From Polyangiaceae bacterium (GTDB lineage: Bacteria; Myxococcota_A; Polyangia; Polyangiales; Polyangiaceae), in the NCBI GenBank assembly GCA_013361525.1, contig JABFXY010000142.1, forward strand, positions 22,364 to 86,363: DNA of 64,000 nucleotides, read 5' to 3'. The notes beneath the pieces are model-generated. The model saw only the letters and a list, made by a program, of their open reading frames with translations. It did no database searches and was not told where the DNA came from. How positions within the stretch are numbered: position 1 is the first letter of the stretch; every line of letters begins with the position of its first letter. A program made the translations under genes and the position numbers. This document shows, piece by piece, positions 19,183 to 27,671 of this stretch.

Positions 19183-19623
19183 GTGCCTCGCTACCGATTT
19201 TCGAGCCTGCTGTCGCGCGTGTATCGCGCCGTGGCGGTGCTCGTTCTCGCGTCGGTGACGGGCGTTTGGACGATCGCATGGCTTTCGCCGTGCCCAGCGG
19301 TGGCTGCCACCGATGTGCAGTCGGAGAGCGATGGCTGCTGCGACCACCACGACGAGCGCGGACCGAGCGATACCGGTGACGCGGTCGCGATCGATGCACC
19401 GGACGATCAAGACGGAGACGGAGAGCGCAGCTGCTCGTGCCCGATCCATTGCGGAGGCTGCTGCGCAGGCATGCCGGCGTCCGTCGTCGTCTCCGTGTCG
19501 ACCGTGGTCCCCGTCATCCTTCCGGAGCTGACGATTCTCAGCTTCGTGCCCGTAAGCGACATCGACGCCGACGGGGCGAGCTTCGACATTCTCCAAGTCC
19601 CAAGACCTCAATCGGTTTCCTGA
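19183..19623 (+). CDS. Small exported Cys-rich protein heading the first RND efflux module
   Basis: A GTG start gives a 146-residue protein with one hydrophobic N-terminal segment (AVAVLVLASVTGVWTIAWL). The periplasmic part has a CCDHHDE motif, an acidic stretch and a dense block CSCPIHCGGCCAG. The tail ends in 'QVPRPQS'. It has no recognised domain. Position and design match the protein at 24614-24967: one membrane or signal segment, a CxC...CxCC-type block near the middle, a hydrophobic stretch and a Pro-rich end, followed by efflux genes. I infer a periplasmic metal-binding accessory protein; metal and mechanism are unknown. Confidence 0.6.
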   Translation: MPRYRFSSLLSRVYRAVAVLVLASVTGVWTIAWLSPCPAVAATDVQSESDGCCDHHDERGPSDTGDAVAIDAPDDQDGDGERSCSCPIHCGGCCAGMPASVVVSVSTVVPVILPELTILSFVPVSDIDADGASFDILQVPRPQSVS

Positions 19624-19645
19624 ACGCCGATTGAATCGTGGATGC

Positions 19646-19661
19646 GCGCCAATCTTGGCGC
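19646..19661. promoter_or_regulatory. 16-bp dyad upstream of the Cys-repeat lipoprotein gene
   Basis: GCGCCAA-TC-TTGGCGC is a perfect dyad with 7-bp arms, 22 bp past the stop of the Cys-rich gene and 38 bp before the ATG at 19700. It could be an operator for a dimeric metal sensor or a small hairpin. No regulator gene lies nearby. Confidence 0.4.
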
Positions 19662-19699
19662 CGGCCCGTCGCATGTTGTCTGCGACGAGGAGGAATGTC

Positions 19700-20032
19700 A
19701 TGCGTTTTGTCGTTCTTGCGCTCGTCTCTTCGATCACCCTCGCCTGCTCCGGCTCCGATGCCACGACCACCAAAGGCAGCGCGAGCGCCAAGGCTGAAAG
19801 CTCGACGACGAGCGCGGCCGCTCACGCGCCAAAAGACGTGAAGCCCGGCTCGCACGAGGACTGGTGTGGAGAGCACGGCGTCCCGGAGTCGCAGTGCACG
19901 AAATGCAATCCGGATCTGATTCCGGCGTTCAAGGCGACCAAAGATTGGTGCGAAGAGCACAATCTGCCGGAGTCGCAATGCACGAAATGCAATCCGGATC
20001 TGAAGATCGTGCGTCCGCCGAAGGGCTCGTGA
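19700..20032 (+). CDS. Small lipoprotein with two CxEH-PES-CxxCNP metal-binding-like repeats
   Basis: An ATG at 19700 follows AGGAGG and gives a 110-residue lipoprotein (lipobox ITLAC). After a Ser/Thr/Ala linker come two copies of a 20-residue unit, DWCxEHxxPESxCxxCNPDL, 28 residues apart. Each copy offers three cysteines and one histidine. The same unit occurs twice at the start of the adaptor encoded next. This suggests a lipid-anchored periplasmic metal scavenger or chaperone that hands ions to the pump. Its DNA repeats are nearly identical, so the duplication looks recent. The motif is not a domain I can name. Confidence 0.75.
   Translation: MRFVVLALVSSITLACSGSDATTTKGSASAKAESSTTSAAAHAPKDVKPGSHEDWCGEHGVPESQCTKCNPDLIPAFKATKDWCEEHNLPESQCTKCNPDLKIVRPPKGS
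19883..20003 (+). repeat. Near-identical 37-bp direct repeat within the Cys-repeat lipoprotein gene
   Basis: Copies at 19883-19919 and 19967-20003 differ at one base (G/A at the 12th position) and are spaced 84 bp apart, exactly 28 codons. They encode PESQCTKCNPDL in both copies. Confidence 0.85.
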
Positions 20033-20034
20033 TC

Positions 20035-21408
20035 ATGCGACGACTTCGCTCTCTCGGCGCCGCGATCGCGGTCGCGATGGTGGCGTGTGCCTCGACGTCG
20101 GACGATACGGCCGGCTCCTCTGCGCCGAGCGCATCGGCGCCCGCGGCAGTGGGTCTCTGCGAGCACGGCGTCGAGGAGAACCTTTGTCCGAAGTGTCACC
20201 CCGCGCTCGCGAACATCTACAAGAGCAAGAGCGATTGGTGCGCGGAGCACGAGATGCCGGAGTCGTTTTGCCCTATTTGCCACCCGGAGCTGAAGGGTAG
20301 ACCGTCGGATACCGCGCCGGCGAAGACGGCTGCGCCGTCGGGAGGAGCCAAAGCGCCGAACGACGGCCTGAAGGTCCGCCTCAAGTCCGAGGCCGTCGTC
20401 GACGGCGCAGGCCTCGTCACGGTTGTCGCGGTGAAAGCGCCCGGTAAGACGAGCCTGCGCTTCCCGACGCGGCTCGTCTACGACGGAACGCGCACGGCCG
20501 AGGTGACCGCAAGCGCCGGCGGCGTCGTGCGCGCGGTCGCGGTCGATCTCGGCGCAAAGGTGAAGGCGAAGGATCTGCTCGTCACGCTCGACAGCGCGGA
20601 GGTCGGCGGCGATCGGTCGAAGCTGGGCGCTGCGTACCGCAAGGTCAAGGCGACGGAGGACCGGCTCGAGCGGGTGACGAAGCTCGAAAAGGAAGGCATC
20701 GTGCCGCAGCGCGAGCGGGTTGCCGTCGAGCTCGAGCTCGACGCCGCACGGGCCGAAGCTTCATCGCTCGCGGCGGAGCTGGGCGTCGCAGGGGCGGCCA
20801 CGGGCGCGGGGTCGAGCTACACCATCAAGAGCCCGATCGACGGCGTCGTGACCAAGCGCTTTGCGACCATCGGCAAGCTCGTCGAGAGCAACGAGGCGCT
20901 CTTTCAAATCGTCGATCCGACCGTCCTCTGGGCCGAGATCGACATTCCGGAGACGTCCGCAGGATCCATCAAAGATGGGGCAGAGGTGGTCGTCACCATC
21001 CCGTCGGTGCCGGACGAGGCATTCAGCGGCACGGTCGCGACGGTGTTGCCCGAGGTGGATCCGCACACGCGGACCGTCACGGCGCGCGTCTCGATCAAGA
21101 ACGACCGCCAACGGCTGCGCGCGAACATGTTCGGACAAGCGGCGATCCTCGGCGATACGCCGCCGACCGGCGTCACGATCCCGCGCTCGGCGATCCAGAC
21201 GGTCGATCGGACGCGCTTCGTATTCGTGAAGAAAGAGCCGCTCGTCTACGAGGTTCGACACGTCACTGTCCCATCGAAGGACGGCGCGGCGGCCCTCGTC
21301 ACCGATGGCCTCGAGCCGGGTGAAGAGGTCGTCACGACCGGCAGCTTCCTGCTCAAGACGGAGACGTTGAAAGACAGTATCGGCGCAGGCTGCTGCGGAG
21401 ACGACTGA
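20035..21408 (+). CDS. RND efflux periplasmic adaptor (HlyD/CzcB type) with N-terminal Cys repeats
   Basis: This 457-residue lipoprotein (lipobox MVAC) has two N-terminal Cys repeats, CEHGVEENLCPKCHPAL and CAEHEMPESFCPICHPEL, at about residues 40-88. The adaptor core follows: a barrel-sandwich half 'AEVTASAGGVVRAVAVDLGAKVKAKDLLVTLDS', a coiled-coil hairpin, the second lipoyl half 'IKSPIDGVVTKRFATIGKLVESNEALFQIVD', beta-barrel and membrane-proximal domains, and a Cys-pair tail GAGCCGDD. It bridges the inner-membrane RND pump to an outer-membrane channel. A GTG at 20029 overlapping the previous stop is an alternative start. The stop overlaps the pump ATG (TGATG). Confidence 0.88.
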   Translation: MRRLRSLGAAIAVAMVACASTSDDTAGSSAPSASAPAAVGLCEHGVEENLCPKCHPALANIYKSKSDWCAEHEMPESFCPICHPELKGRPSDTAPAKTAAPSGGAKAPNDGLKVRLKSEAVVDGAGLVTVVAVKAPGKTSLRFPTRLVYDGTRTAEVTASAGGVVRAVAVDLGAKVKAKDLLVTLDSAEVGGDRSKLGAAYRKVKATEDRLERVTKLEKEGIVPQRERVAVELELDAARAEASSLAAELGVAGAATGAGSSYTIKSPIDGVVTKRFATIGKLVESNEALFQIVDPTVLWAEIDIPETSAGSIKDGAEVVVTIPSVPDEAFSGTVATVLPEVDPHTRTVTARVSIKNDRQRLRANMFGQAAILGDTPPTGVTIPRSAIQTVDRTRFVFVKKEPLVYEVRHVTVPSKDGAAALVTDGLEPGEEVVTTGSFLLKTETLKDSIGAGCCGDD

Positions 21409-24400
21409 TGCTCGAAAGCATTCTTGCTTGGTCGATCCGGCGGCGCGCCGTGGTGCTGCTGCTCGCGCTCGGGCTCGTCGTGGTCGGCGTGCTGTCGTTT
21501 CGCGCGCTACCGATCGACGCCTTCCCCGACACGACGCCGGTCCAGGTGCAGATCAACACCGCGGCGCCGGCGCTCGGCCCGCTCGAGATCGAGCGGCAAA
21601 TCTCCGCGCCGATCGAGCAGGCGATATCCGGCCTTCCCGGGCTCGTCGAAGTACGCTCGGTCTCTCGCTTCGGTTTTTCGCAGGTAACCGTCATCTTCGA
21701 CGAAGAGACGGACATCTACCTCGGCAGGCAGGTCGTCTCGGAGCGACTCGGTACGGTGCAATTGCCACCAGGGATCGAGCGTCCCTCGCTCGGCCCTGTC
21801 GCGACCGGGCTCGGCGAGGTCTTCCATTACGTCGTTCGCGGAGATGGTCGGTCGCTGGCCGAGGTGCGTGCCGCGCACGATTGGATCATCGCACCGCAGA
21901 TGCGCTCGGTGCCCGGCGTTGCCGAGGTCAACAGCTGGGGCGGCGACGAGCGTCAAATTCAGATCGTCGTGGACCCCATCGCATTGCAGGCGCGCGGCCT
22001 CACGCTGCACGACATCGTCGAAGCCGTCGAGCGCGATGGGCGCAACGTCGGCGGGGGCACCATGTACGACGCCGGCGGCTCGTTTCTCGTGTTGGGGTCC
22101 GCGCTCCTGACCGAGCCCGAGCAAGTCGGCGACATCGTCGTCGGCGCAGAGCGAGGGGTACCGATCCGCGTGAAGGACGTCGCGCAGGTCGTCGAGGGTC
22201 GCGAGATCCGGCGCGGTGCAGTCACCGCAAACGGCAAGGGGGAGGTCGTCCTCGGCCTCGGCTTCATGCTCCTCGGCGAAAACAGCCACGGGGTCACCGA
22301 TCGCCTCGCGCTGCGCCTCAAAGAGGTCGAAAAGAGTCTGCCCGCAGGCATCGTCGTCGAGCCGCTCTATGCGCGCACCGAGATCGTCGACCAAGTCCTG
22401 CACACCGTCCGCACCAACTTGCTCGAGGCTGCGCTGCTGGTCGTCGCGGTGCTCTTCGCGTTCCTCGGGAGCGTGCGCGCGGGCCTCATCGTCGCGGTCG
22501 CAATCCCTCTATCCATGCTCGTCGCATCGACGCTGATGCTGCGCCTGGGCATTGCGGGGACGCTGATGAGCCTCGGCGCGATCGACTTCGGCCTCGTCGT
22601 CGACAGCGCGGTCATTCAGGTCGAAAACGCGATGCGCAAGCTCGGACACGACACTTCGAGCCGGTCGCGCGAGGAGATCGTCGCCGAGGCCGTGACCGAG
22701 GTGCGCAAGCCGACGATGTTCGGCGAGCTCATCATCTTCATCGTCTATTTGCCGGTCCTGCTGCTCGAGGGCACCGAGGGAAAGATGTTCCGGCCGATGG
22801 CGCTGACGATGTTGTTCGCGCTATTCGGCTCGCTTTTGCTTTCGCTGACCGTCATTCCGGCGCTGGCCTCGTGGGTCTTGCCGCGACACGCGAAGGAGCG
22901 CGACACGTTCCTCGTTCGCGTGCTCAAGGCAGGCTACGCGCCAATCCTCGTACGCTCGCTGAGATGGCCTTTCATTCCCCTCACCCTCGCGCTCGGGCTT
23001 CTTGCAGGCGGCGTGTACCTCGCGCCGAAGCTCGGCGCCGAGTTCATCCCGCGCCTTCAAGAGGGGGCGCTCGTCGTGAACACAGTCAGGCTGTCGGGCG
23101 TCTCGGTCGAGGAGTCGGTTCGTTACGGCTCGGAAATCGAGGAGCACCTCATGGCGAAGTTCCCCGACGAGATCAAACACGTCTGGACCCGCACCGGCAC
23201 CGCTGAAATCACGACCGATCCGATGGGCGTCGAGCTCTCCGACGTGTTCATCGCGCTGCGGCCGCGCGAGCAGTGGAAGCGCGCCTCCACACAGGACGAG
23301 CTCGCCGAAGAGATAGCCGGCGAGCTCGACGGTTATCCGGGTATGCGCGCTTTGATGACGCAGCCCATCGAAATGCGCGTCAACGAAATGGTCTCCGGGG
23401 TGCGATCGGACGTCGGCATCAAGCTGTTCGGCGACGACATCGAGGCCTTGAAGGCCAACGCGCGGGAGATCGAGACCGTCGTCAAAACCATCCCTGGTGC
23501 GTCCGACGTCGTGACCGAGCAAGTCACCGGACAGCCGATCTTGTCGATCGACGTCGACCGCGCAGCGATTGCTCGCCACGGCATCGCGGCGGGTGACGTG
23601 CTCGACGTCGTGGAGGCGCTAGGCGCGATTGAAGTAGGGACGCTCCAACAAGGCGATAGGCGTTTTCCGATCGCGGTGCGCCTCGACGATCGTTACCGCG
23701 AGGATCCCGAAGCCGCCGCGAGCGTTCTGGTCACCTCCACGAGCGGCGAGCGTATTCCCCTCTCGGAGCTCGCGAGGGTCCACATCACCGAGAGCCCCGC
23801 GAGCGTGCAGCGAGAATGGGCGAAACGCCGCATCGTCGTCCAGGCCAATGTGCGCGGGCGTGATGTCGCGTCGTTCGTCGCGGAAGCCAAAAAGGCCATC
23901 GACGACCAGGTGCATTTGCCAGCCGGCTCGTACGTGCGCTTTGGCGGGCAGTTCGAGCACTTCGAGCGCGCGAAGGCCCGCTTGATGATCGTCGTGCCGA
24001 TCGCACTCGCGTTGATCTTCGGGCTGCTTTACGTGACGTATGGTCGCGTCCGCGATGCGGCCCGCGTCTTTCTCGGCGTGCCGTTCGCGGCGGTCGGAGG
24101 CGTAGCTGCGCTGTATTTCCGGGGATTGCCATTCAGCGTGTCGGCTGCCGTCGGCTTCGTTGCCTTGTTCGGCGTGTCGGTGCTCGGCGACATGGTGCTG
24201 GTCTCGACCGTGCGGCAGCTCGAAGCGGAGGGCTACGCGCCGCTCGATGCCGTCCGAGAAGCGGCCATTCAGCGGCTGCGCCCCGTCTTGATGACCGCCC
24301 TGGTCGCGTCGCTCGGCTTCGTTCCAATGGCGCTCAACACAGGAATGGGCGCCGAAGTGCAGCGCCCGCTCGCGACGGTGGTCATCGGCGGCGTCGTCAC

Positions 24401-24473
24401 CGCGACGATCCTCACGCTGTTCGTGCTACCGGCGCTCTATGCGGTGTTCGGTCGAACGACGAAGCTAGGGTAA
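21408..24473 (+). CDS. czcA: Heavy-metal efflux RND pump, CzcA family (first copy)
   Basis: At 1021 residues this has the full length and fold of the HME-RND family: an N-terminal membrane helix, the 'LPIDAFPDTTPVQVQINT' start of the porter domain, two large periplasmic loops and twelve membrane segments. The proton-relay helix 4 carries 'GAIDFGLVVDSAVIQVEN', the DFG type of Zn/Co/Cd/Ni pumps rather than the CusA type. The residue after VVD is Ser where the second pump has Gly. It exports divalent metal from the periplasm using the proton gradient. No outer-membrane channel gene belongs to this module, so it probably shares the channel at 25152-26426. Confidence 0.9.
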   Translation: MLESILAWSIRRRAVVLLLALGLVVVGVLSFRALPIDAFPDTTPVQVQINTAAPALGPLEIERQISAPIEQAISGLPGLVEVRSVSRFGFSQVTVIFDEETDIYLGRQVVSERLGTVQLPPGIERPSLGPVATGLGEVFHYVVRGDGRSLAEVRAAHDWIIAPQMRSVPGVAEVNSWGGDERQIQIVVDPIALQARGLTLHDIVEAVERDGRNVGGGTMYDAGGSFLVLGSALLTEPEQVGDIVVGAERGVPIRVKDVAQVVEGREIRRGAVTANGKGEVVLGLGFMLLGENSHGVTDRLALRLKEVEKSLPAGIVVEPLYARTEIVDQVLHTVRTNLLEAALLVVAVLFAFLGSVRAGLIVAVAIPLSMLVASTLMLRLGIAGTLMSLGAIDFGLVVDSAVIQVENAMRKLGHDTSSRSREEIVAEAVTEVRKPTMFGELIIFIVYLPVLLLEGTEGKMFRPMALTMLFALFGSLLLSLTVIPALASWVLPRHAKERDTFLVRVLKAGYAPILVRSLRWPFIPLTLALGLLAGGVYLAPKLGAEFIPRLQEGALVVNTVRLSGVSVEESVRYGSEIEEHLMAKFPDEIKHVWTRTGTAEITTDPMGVELSDVFIALRPREQWKRASTQDELAEEIAGELDGYPGMRALMTQPIEMRVNEMVSGVRSDVGIKLFGDDIEALKANAREIETVVKTIPGASDVVTEQVTGQPILSIDVDRAAIARHGIAAGDVLDVVEALGAIEVGTLQQGDRRFPIAVRLDDRYREDPEAAASVLVTSTSGERIPLSELARVHITESPASVQREWAKRRIVVQANVRGRDVASFVAEAKKAIDDQVHLPAGSYVRFGGQFEHFERAKARLMIVVPIALALIFGLLYVTYGRVRDAARVFLGVPFAAVGGVAALYFRGLPFSVSAAVGFVALFGVSVLGDMVLVSTVRQLEAEGYAPLDAVREAAIQRLRPVLMTALVASLGFVPMALNTGMGAEVQRPLATVVIGGVVTATILTLFVLPALYAVFGRTTKLG

Positions 24474-24613
24474 TCGGGACCGGCACCGATGCTCGCAGCG
24501 CCCTCCTCAATGATCGGCATCGCCACCCAATCGCATTCCTCGTGCTCTCGTAACGCCGATACAACAAAGCGCACGTGCTGGCGTGTGCGAGTCGCTTCTC
24601 TTAGACTCCGCGC

Positions 24614-24967
24614 GTGGCAATGGGTCAGCGCCCCCGTCGACGACAGAGAGCCTGGCGGCTCTTCTTGGTCGCGGCCTACGCGCTGATCGCCGGGTGGGCA
24701 TGGCAGCTCGCGGTGGTCGAGCTGGTCGAGCATCACGATGCAATCGCGGAAGAGTGCCCGGACGACGACGGTCCGTGTGACTGCGGTCCCAATTGCCATT
24801 GCTGTCTGCTCTGCGCGCATCAGATCGCGCCTGCACTCGCCCCGGCGCCCGCGCCGACGCTCCTGGCCCCGGTCGCGATGGTCGAGCTCTCGATGCTGAT
24901 CGAGCATCGAGCCCCGCCGTCGATCGATCACGGCCCGCCGCCCAAAGTCCCAAAGCACCTCGCGTAG
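24614..24967 (+). CDS. Small exported Cys-rich protein heading the second RND efflux module
   Basis: This 117-residue protein starts at GTG 24614 or ATG 24620. A basic N-terminus and one hydrophobic segment (WRLFLVAAYALIAGWAWQLAVVEL) precede 'HHDAIAEECPDDDGPCDCGPNCHCCLLCAH', a block with eight cysteines and several His/Asp residues. A Pro/Ala-rich hydrophobic stretch and the tail 'PPPKVPKHLA' follow. The layout parallels the protein at 19183-19623, though identity is low. It stands upstream of a complete CzcC-CzcB-CzcA set. I infer a periplasmic metal-binding or sensing accessory; no named family is recognised. Confidence 0.6.
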   Translation: MAMGQRPRRRQRAWRLFLVAAYALIAGWAWQLAVVELVEHHDAIAEECPDDDGPCDCGPNCHCCLLCAHQIAPALAPAPAPTLLAPVAMVELSMLIEHRAPPSIDHGPPPKVPKHLA

Positions 24968-24982
24968 TCGCCACGTGTCTCG

Positions 24983-25020
24983 CGTTCACCTGCGTGCTGC
25001 TTTCGGCGCGGTGGTGAACG
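24983..25020 (+). promoter_or_regulatory. Hairpin between the Cys-rich gene and the channel gene
   Basis: CGTTCACC (24983-24990) pairs perfectly with GGTGAACG (25013-25020) around a 22-nt loop, 15 bp past the stop at 24967, with TTT after it. It could be a weak terminator or attenuator ahead of the efflux genes. Confidence 0.3.
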
Positions 25021-25151
25021 TTTCGGCGGCGCTCGTGCTCGGTTCGAGGCAATCCTCTTTGTGGGGTTGATCTTCCGAGCCGGCAGCGTGCGCGTCTGTC
25101 GACCGTTGGGGTTCGATGCGCGGAGAACCGCGCAAGCACGAGGTGTTTTCG

Positions 25152-26426
25152 ATGAAGAGGATCGCGCTCTCGGCGTGCTGTTTCGCCGCGTTGAGCTTGT
25201 GCAGTGTCGCGTTCGCGCAGGGCACGAAGAAGCCGGAGGCCCCGGCCGCCGCCGAGCCCGGGGCGCTCGAGCTCTCGCTCGAGCAAGCTTTGCGGCTTGC
25301 GCGTCAGTCGAGCCCGACGGCGCTCGCGACGCCATTGCGCATCAAAGAGGCGGAGGCGGCCCGCGTCGAAGCGAACATCTATCCGCGGTACAATCCGCTA
25401 CTCGAAGTCGAGGTCGGGCCGCGCCTCATCGAGACCAATCCGGAGAGCGTGTTCTTTTCGGTGGGACTCTCGCAGAACCTCGACCTCGGCGGCGGTGTGG
25501 GTGCTCGACAGCGTCGGGTCGATGCTCAGGTGGAAGCCGCGCTCGGCGACGGAGACGCAGCGATTCAGCAAACGCAGCGGGCGGTCGCGCTCGCCTTCCT
25601 ACGCGGGCTCTGGGCCGAGCAGCGCGCCGCGCTCGCGGGCGAGTCGGAAGGGATCGCGAAAGCCGCGCTGGACGCGACGAAAAAGCGACTCGATGCGGGC
25701 GACGCGACGGCGCTCGAGCTCAACGTGGCGCGTGGCGGATTTGCGCGCGCCGTTGCGGACCGGACCGGCGCAGACGCGACGCTCGAAGCGACGAAAGGAG
25801 AGCTCCGCGCCCTGCTCGGGCTACCGAGCTCGACGAGCATCGACCTGCTCGGCAGCCTCGCCGCGCCGCTCGCGATCGACCTTCCCGCGCTTCGCAAGGC
25901 GGCGCAGGGCCGCGGCGATCTCCGCGCCCTCGCCGCTGATCTCGCGGTGGCGGAAGCGGAGGACGACCTCGCCGATGCCCTCGCAGCGCCGCAGATGAGC
26001 CTCGGCGCGCGCTACGAGCTGGAGGACAAGGTCCAGCACACGATCCTCGGTACGTTGACGATGACGCTGCCGATCTTCGATCACGCACAGGGTCTCGCCG
26101 CGCAGGCAGAAGCGAAAGCCGCCCGCGCGAAGACGGAGCTCGACGCCAAGAAGACGCAGGTCGCGACCGAAGTCGAGACGGCCGCGAAGGTGGCCGCGAA
26201 GCGAGCGGACGCGGCAAACGCGTTCGCGGCAGAGAAGGGAGCGGAGAGCTTCGAGGAGAACCTCGCGCTCGCCATCAAGGGATACCAAGCCGGGGAGACG
26301 AGCCTCGCCGACCTCTTGCTCGTGCGTCGTGAGCTCGTCGAGACGGAGGGCGCGAGGATCGACCGGCTGCTCGAGCTGCGAAGCTCCGAGGTCGAGCTCC
26401 TTTACGCGGCGGGGATGCTGCCGTGA
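25152..26426 (+). CDS. czcC: Outer-membrane efflux channel, TolC/CzcC family
   Basis: The ATG at 25152 gives a signal peptide (MKRIALSACCFAALSLCSVAFAQ) and a 424-residue protein with the two-fold outer-membrane efflux pattern: 'LSLEQALRLARQSSPTALATPLRIKEAEAARVEANIYPRYNPLLEVEVGP' and the second half 'MSLGARYELEDKVQHTILGTLTMTLPIFD'. Long Ala/Glu/Lys helices follow each half. The YPRYNPLLE box is close to that of CzcC proteins. It forms the trimeric channel for the adaptor and pump encoded next. Its stop overlaps the GTG of the adaptor gene. It is the only channel gene in the two-module region. Confidence 0.88.
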   Translation: MKRIALSACCFAALSLCSVAFAQGTKKPEAPAAAEPGALELSLEQALRLARQSSPTALATPLRIKEAEAARVEANIYPRYNPLLEVEVGPRLIETNPESVFFSVGLSQNLDLGGGVGARQRRVDAQVEAALGDGDAAIQQTQRAVALAFLRGLWAEQRAALAGESEGIAKAALDATKKRLDAGDATALELNVARGGFARAVADRTGADATLEATKGELRALLGLPSSTSIDLLGSLAAPLAIDLPALRKAAQGRGDLRALAADLAVAEAEDDLADALAAPQMSLGARYELEDKVQHTILGTLTMTLPIFDHAQGLAAQAEAKAARAKTELDAKKTQVATEVETAAKVAAKRADAANAFAAEKGAESFEENLALAIKGYQAGETSLADLLLVRRELVETEGARIDRLLELRSSEVELLYAAGMLP

Positions 26427-27658
26427 CCGAAACACCCACGAAAAAGAGCGCGGCCGCCCCCTGGATTGCGCTGGTCGTTGCCGTCCCGCTCGCAGCGTTC
26501 GTCGCGATTGTCGTCGACCGCCGGCTTGCGGAGCCCACGTCCGGGGACGAACACGGCGAGCACGAGGGGCACGAAGGGCACGGCGACGAGGAGCACGAGG
26601 GCCACGGCCATGAAGAGCACGGCGCCGGTCGGGTGAAGCTGACGGAAGAGGGCCGAAAGAACGCCGGGATCGAGGTCGCGAAGGCCAAGAGCGGGACCGT
26701 CAACGTGACGCTGTCGTTACCGGGTGAGGTCGCGCTGAACGCCGACAAGACCGCGCACGTCACGCCCCGTGTCGGTGGCACCGCGCGCGAGGTCAACAAG
26801 CAGCTCGGCGACGTGGTGAAGAAGGGCGAGGTGCTGGCGGTACTCGACAGCAAAGAGCTGGCCGAGCTGAGCGGGCAAGCTCGGGCCGCGTACGAGCGAT
26901 TGAAGCTCGCGAAGGCGAACTTCGAACGCGTCGAGAAGCTCTACAACGACAAGATCGTCCCGGAGAAAGAGTTCCTCGCGAGCAAGAAGGAGCTCGCCGA
27001 AGCCCAAATCGAGGTCGAAGCGACGTCGCAGATGCTCGCGAGCGCGGGCAATGGCAGCTCGGGCAAATACAACCTGATCGCCCCGCTCGACGGGACGATC
27101 ATCGAAAAGCACGTCTCGATCGGCGAGGTCCTCAAAGACGATACGCGCGTCTTCGTCATCGCCGATCTGTCGACGGTTTGGGTCGACGTGACGGTGTACG
27201 CCAAAGATCTGTCGAAGGTCGCGGTCGGCCAATCCGTCGTCGTCCGCGCCGACGGGCTCGACAAACCGCTCGTCGGGACCATTTCGTTCGTGGGCGCTAT
27301 TGCGAAGTCGGAGGCGCGCGCTGCGCAGGCTCGCGTCGTTCTGCCGAACCCCGACGGCAAACTGAAGCCGGGCCTGTTCGTCACGGCCGACATCGCGCTC
27401 GACAAAGCGGACGCGGAGGTCGTGGTGCCCGACGACGCGATTCAGAGCCTCGAGAGCACGAGCGTCGTCTTCGTCGAGGAAGAAGGCACGTTCGAGGCGC
27501 GGAGGGTCAGGACTGGGCGGGTCGGCACGAACGGCTCGGGAGGTCTGCTCAGCGTCGAGATCGTCGGCGGGCTCGAGCCTGGCGAGGCCTACGTCGAAAA
27601 AGGCAGCTTCATCCTCAAAGCTGAGCTCGGCAAGGGCTCTGCCGGGCACGAGCACTGA
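26423..27658 (+). CDS. czcB: RND efflux periplasmic adaptor (CzcB type) with His-rich N-terminal segment
   Basis: A GTG start overlaps the channel gene stop (GTGA). The 411-residue protein has one N-terminal membrane segment (APWIALVVAVPLAAFVAIVV), then a segment of about 35 residues dominated by His, Glu, Asp and Gly (HGEHEGHEGHGDEEHEGHGH), a likely metal-binding region as in CzcB. The adaptor core then shows 'VTPRVGGTAREVNKQLGDVVKKGEVLAVLDSKELAE', a coiled-coil and 'LIAPLDGTIIEKHVSIGEVL'. It links the pump at 27672 to the channel at 25152. The His-rich segment contrasts with the Cys repeats of the other adaptor, suggesting different metal preference. Confidence 0.9.
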   Translation: MTETPTKKSAAAPWIALVVAVPLAAFVAIVVDRRLAEPTSGDEHGEHEGHEGHGDEEHEGHGHEEHGAGRVKLTEEGRKNAGIEVAKAKSGTVNVTLSLPGEVALNADKTAHVTPRVGGTAREVNKQLGDVVKKGEVLAVLDSKELAELSGQARAAYERLKLAKANFERVEKLYNDKIVPEKEFLASKKELAEAQIEVEATSQMLASAGNGSSGKYNLIAPLDGTIIEKHVSIGEVLKDDTRVFVIADLSTVWVDVTVYAKDLSKVAVGQSVVVRADGLDKPLVGTISFVGAIAKSEARAAQARVVLPNPDGKLKPGLFVTADIALDKADAEVVVPDDAIQSLESTSVVFVEEEGTFEARRVRTGRVGTNGSGGLLSVEIVGGLEPGEAYVEKGSFILKAELGKGSAGHEH

Positions 27659-27671
27659 GGAGCGCAATGCC

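Noticed and set aside
21428..23206. 592-codon plus-strand frame inside the first RND pump gene
   Set aside because: Out of frame with a complete CzcA-type protein; very Arg-rich.
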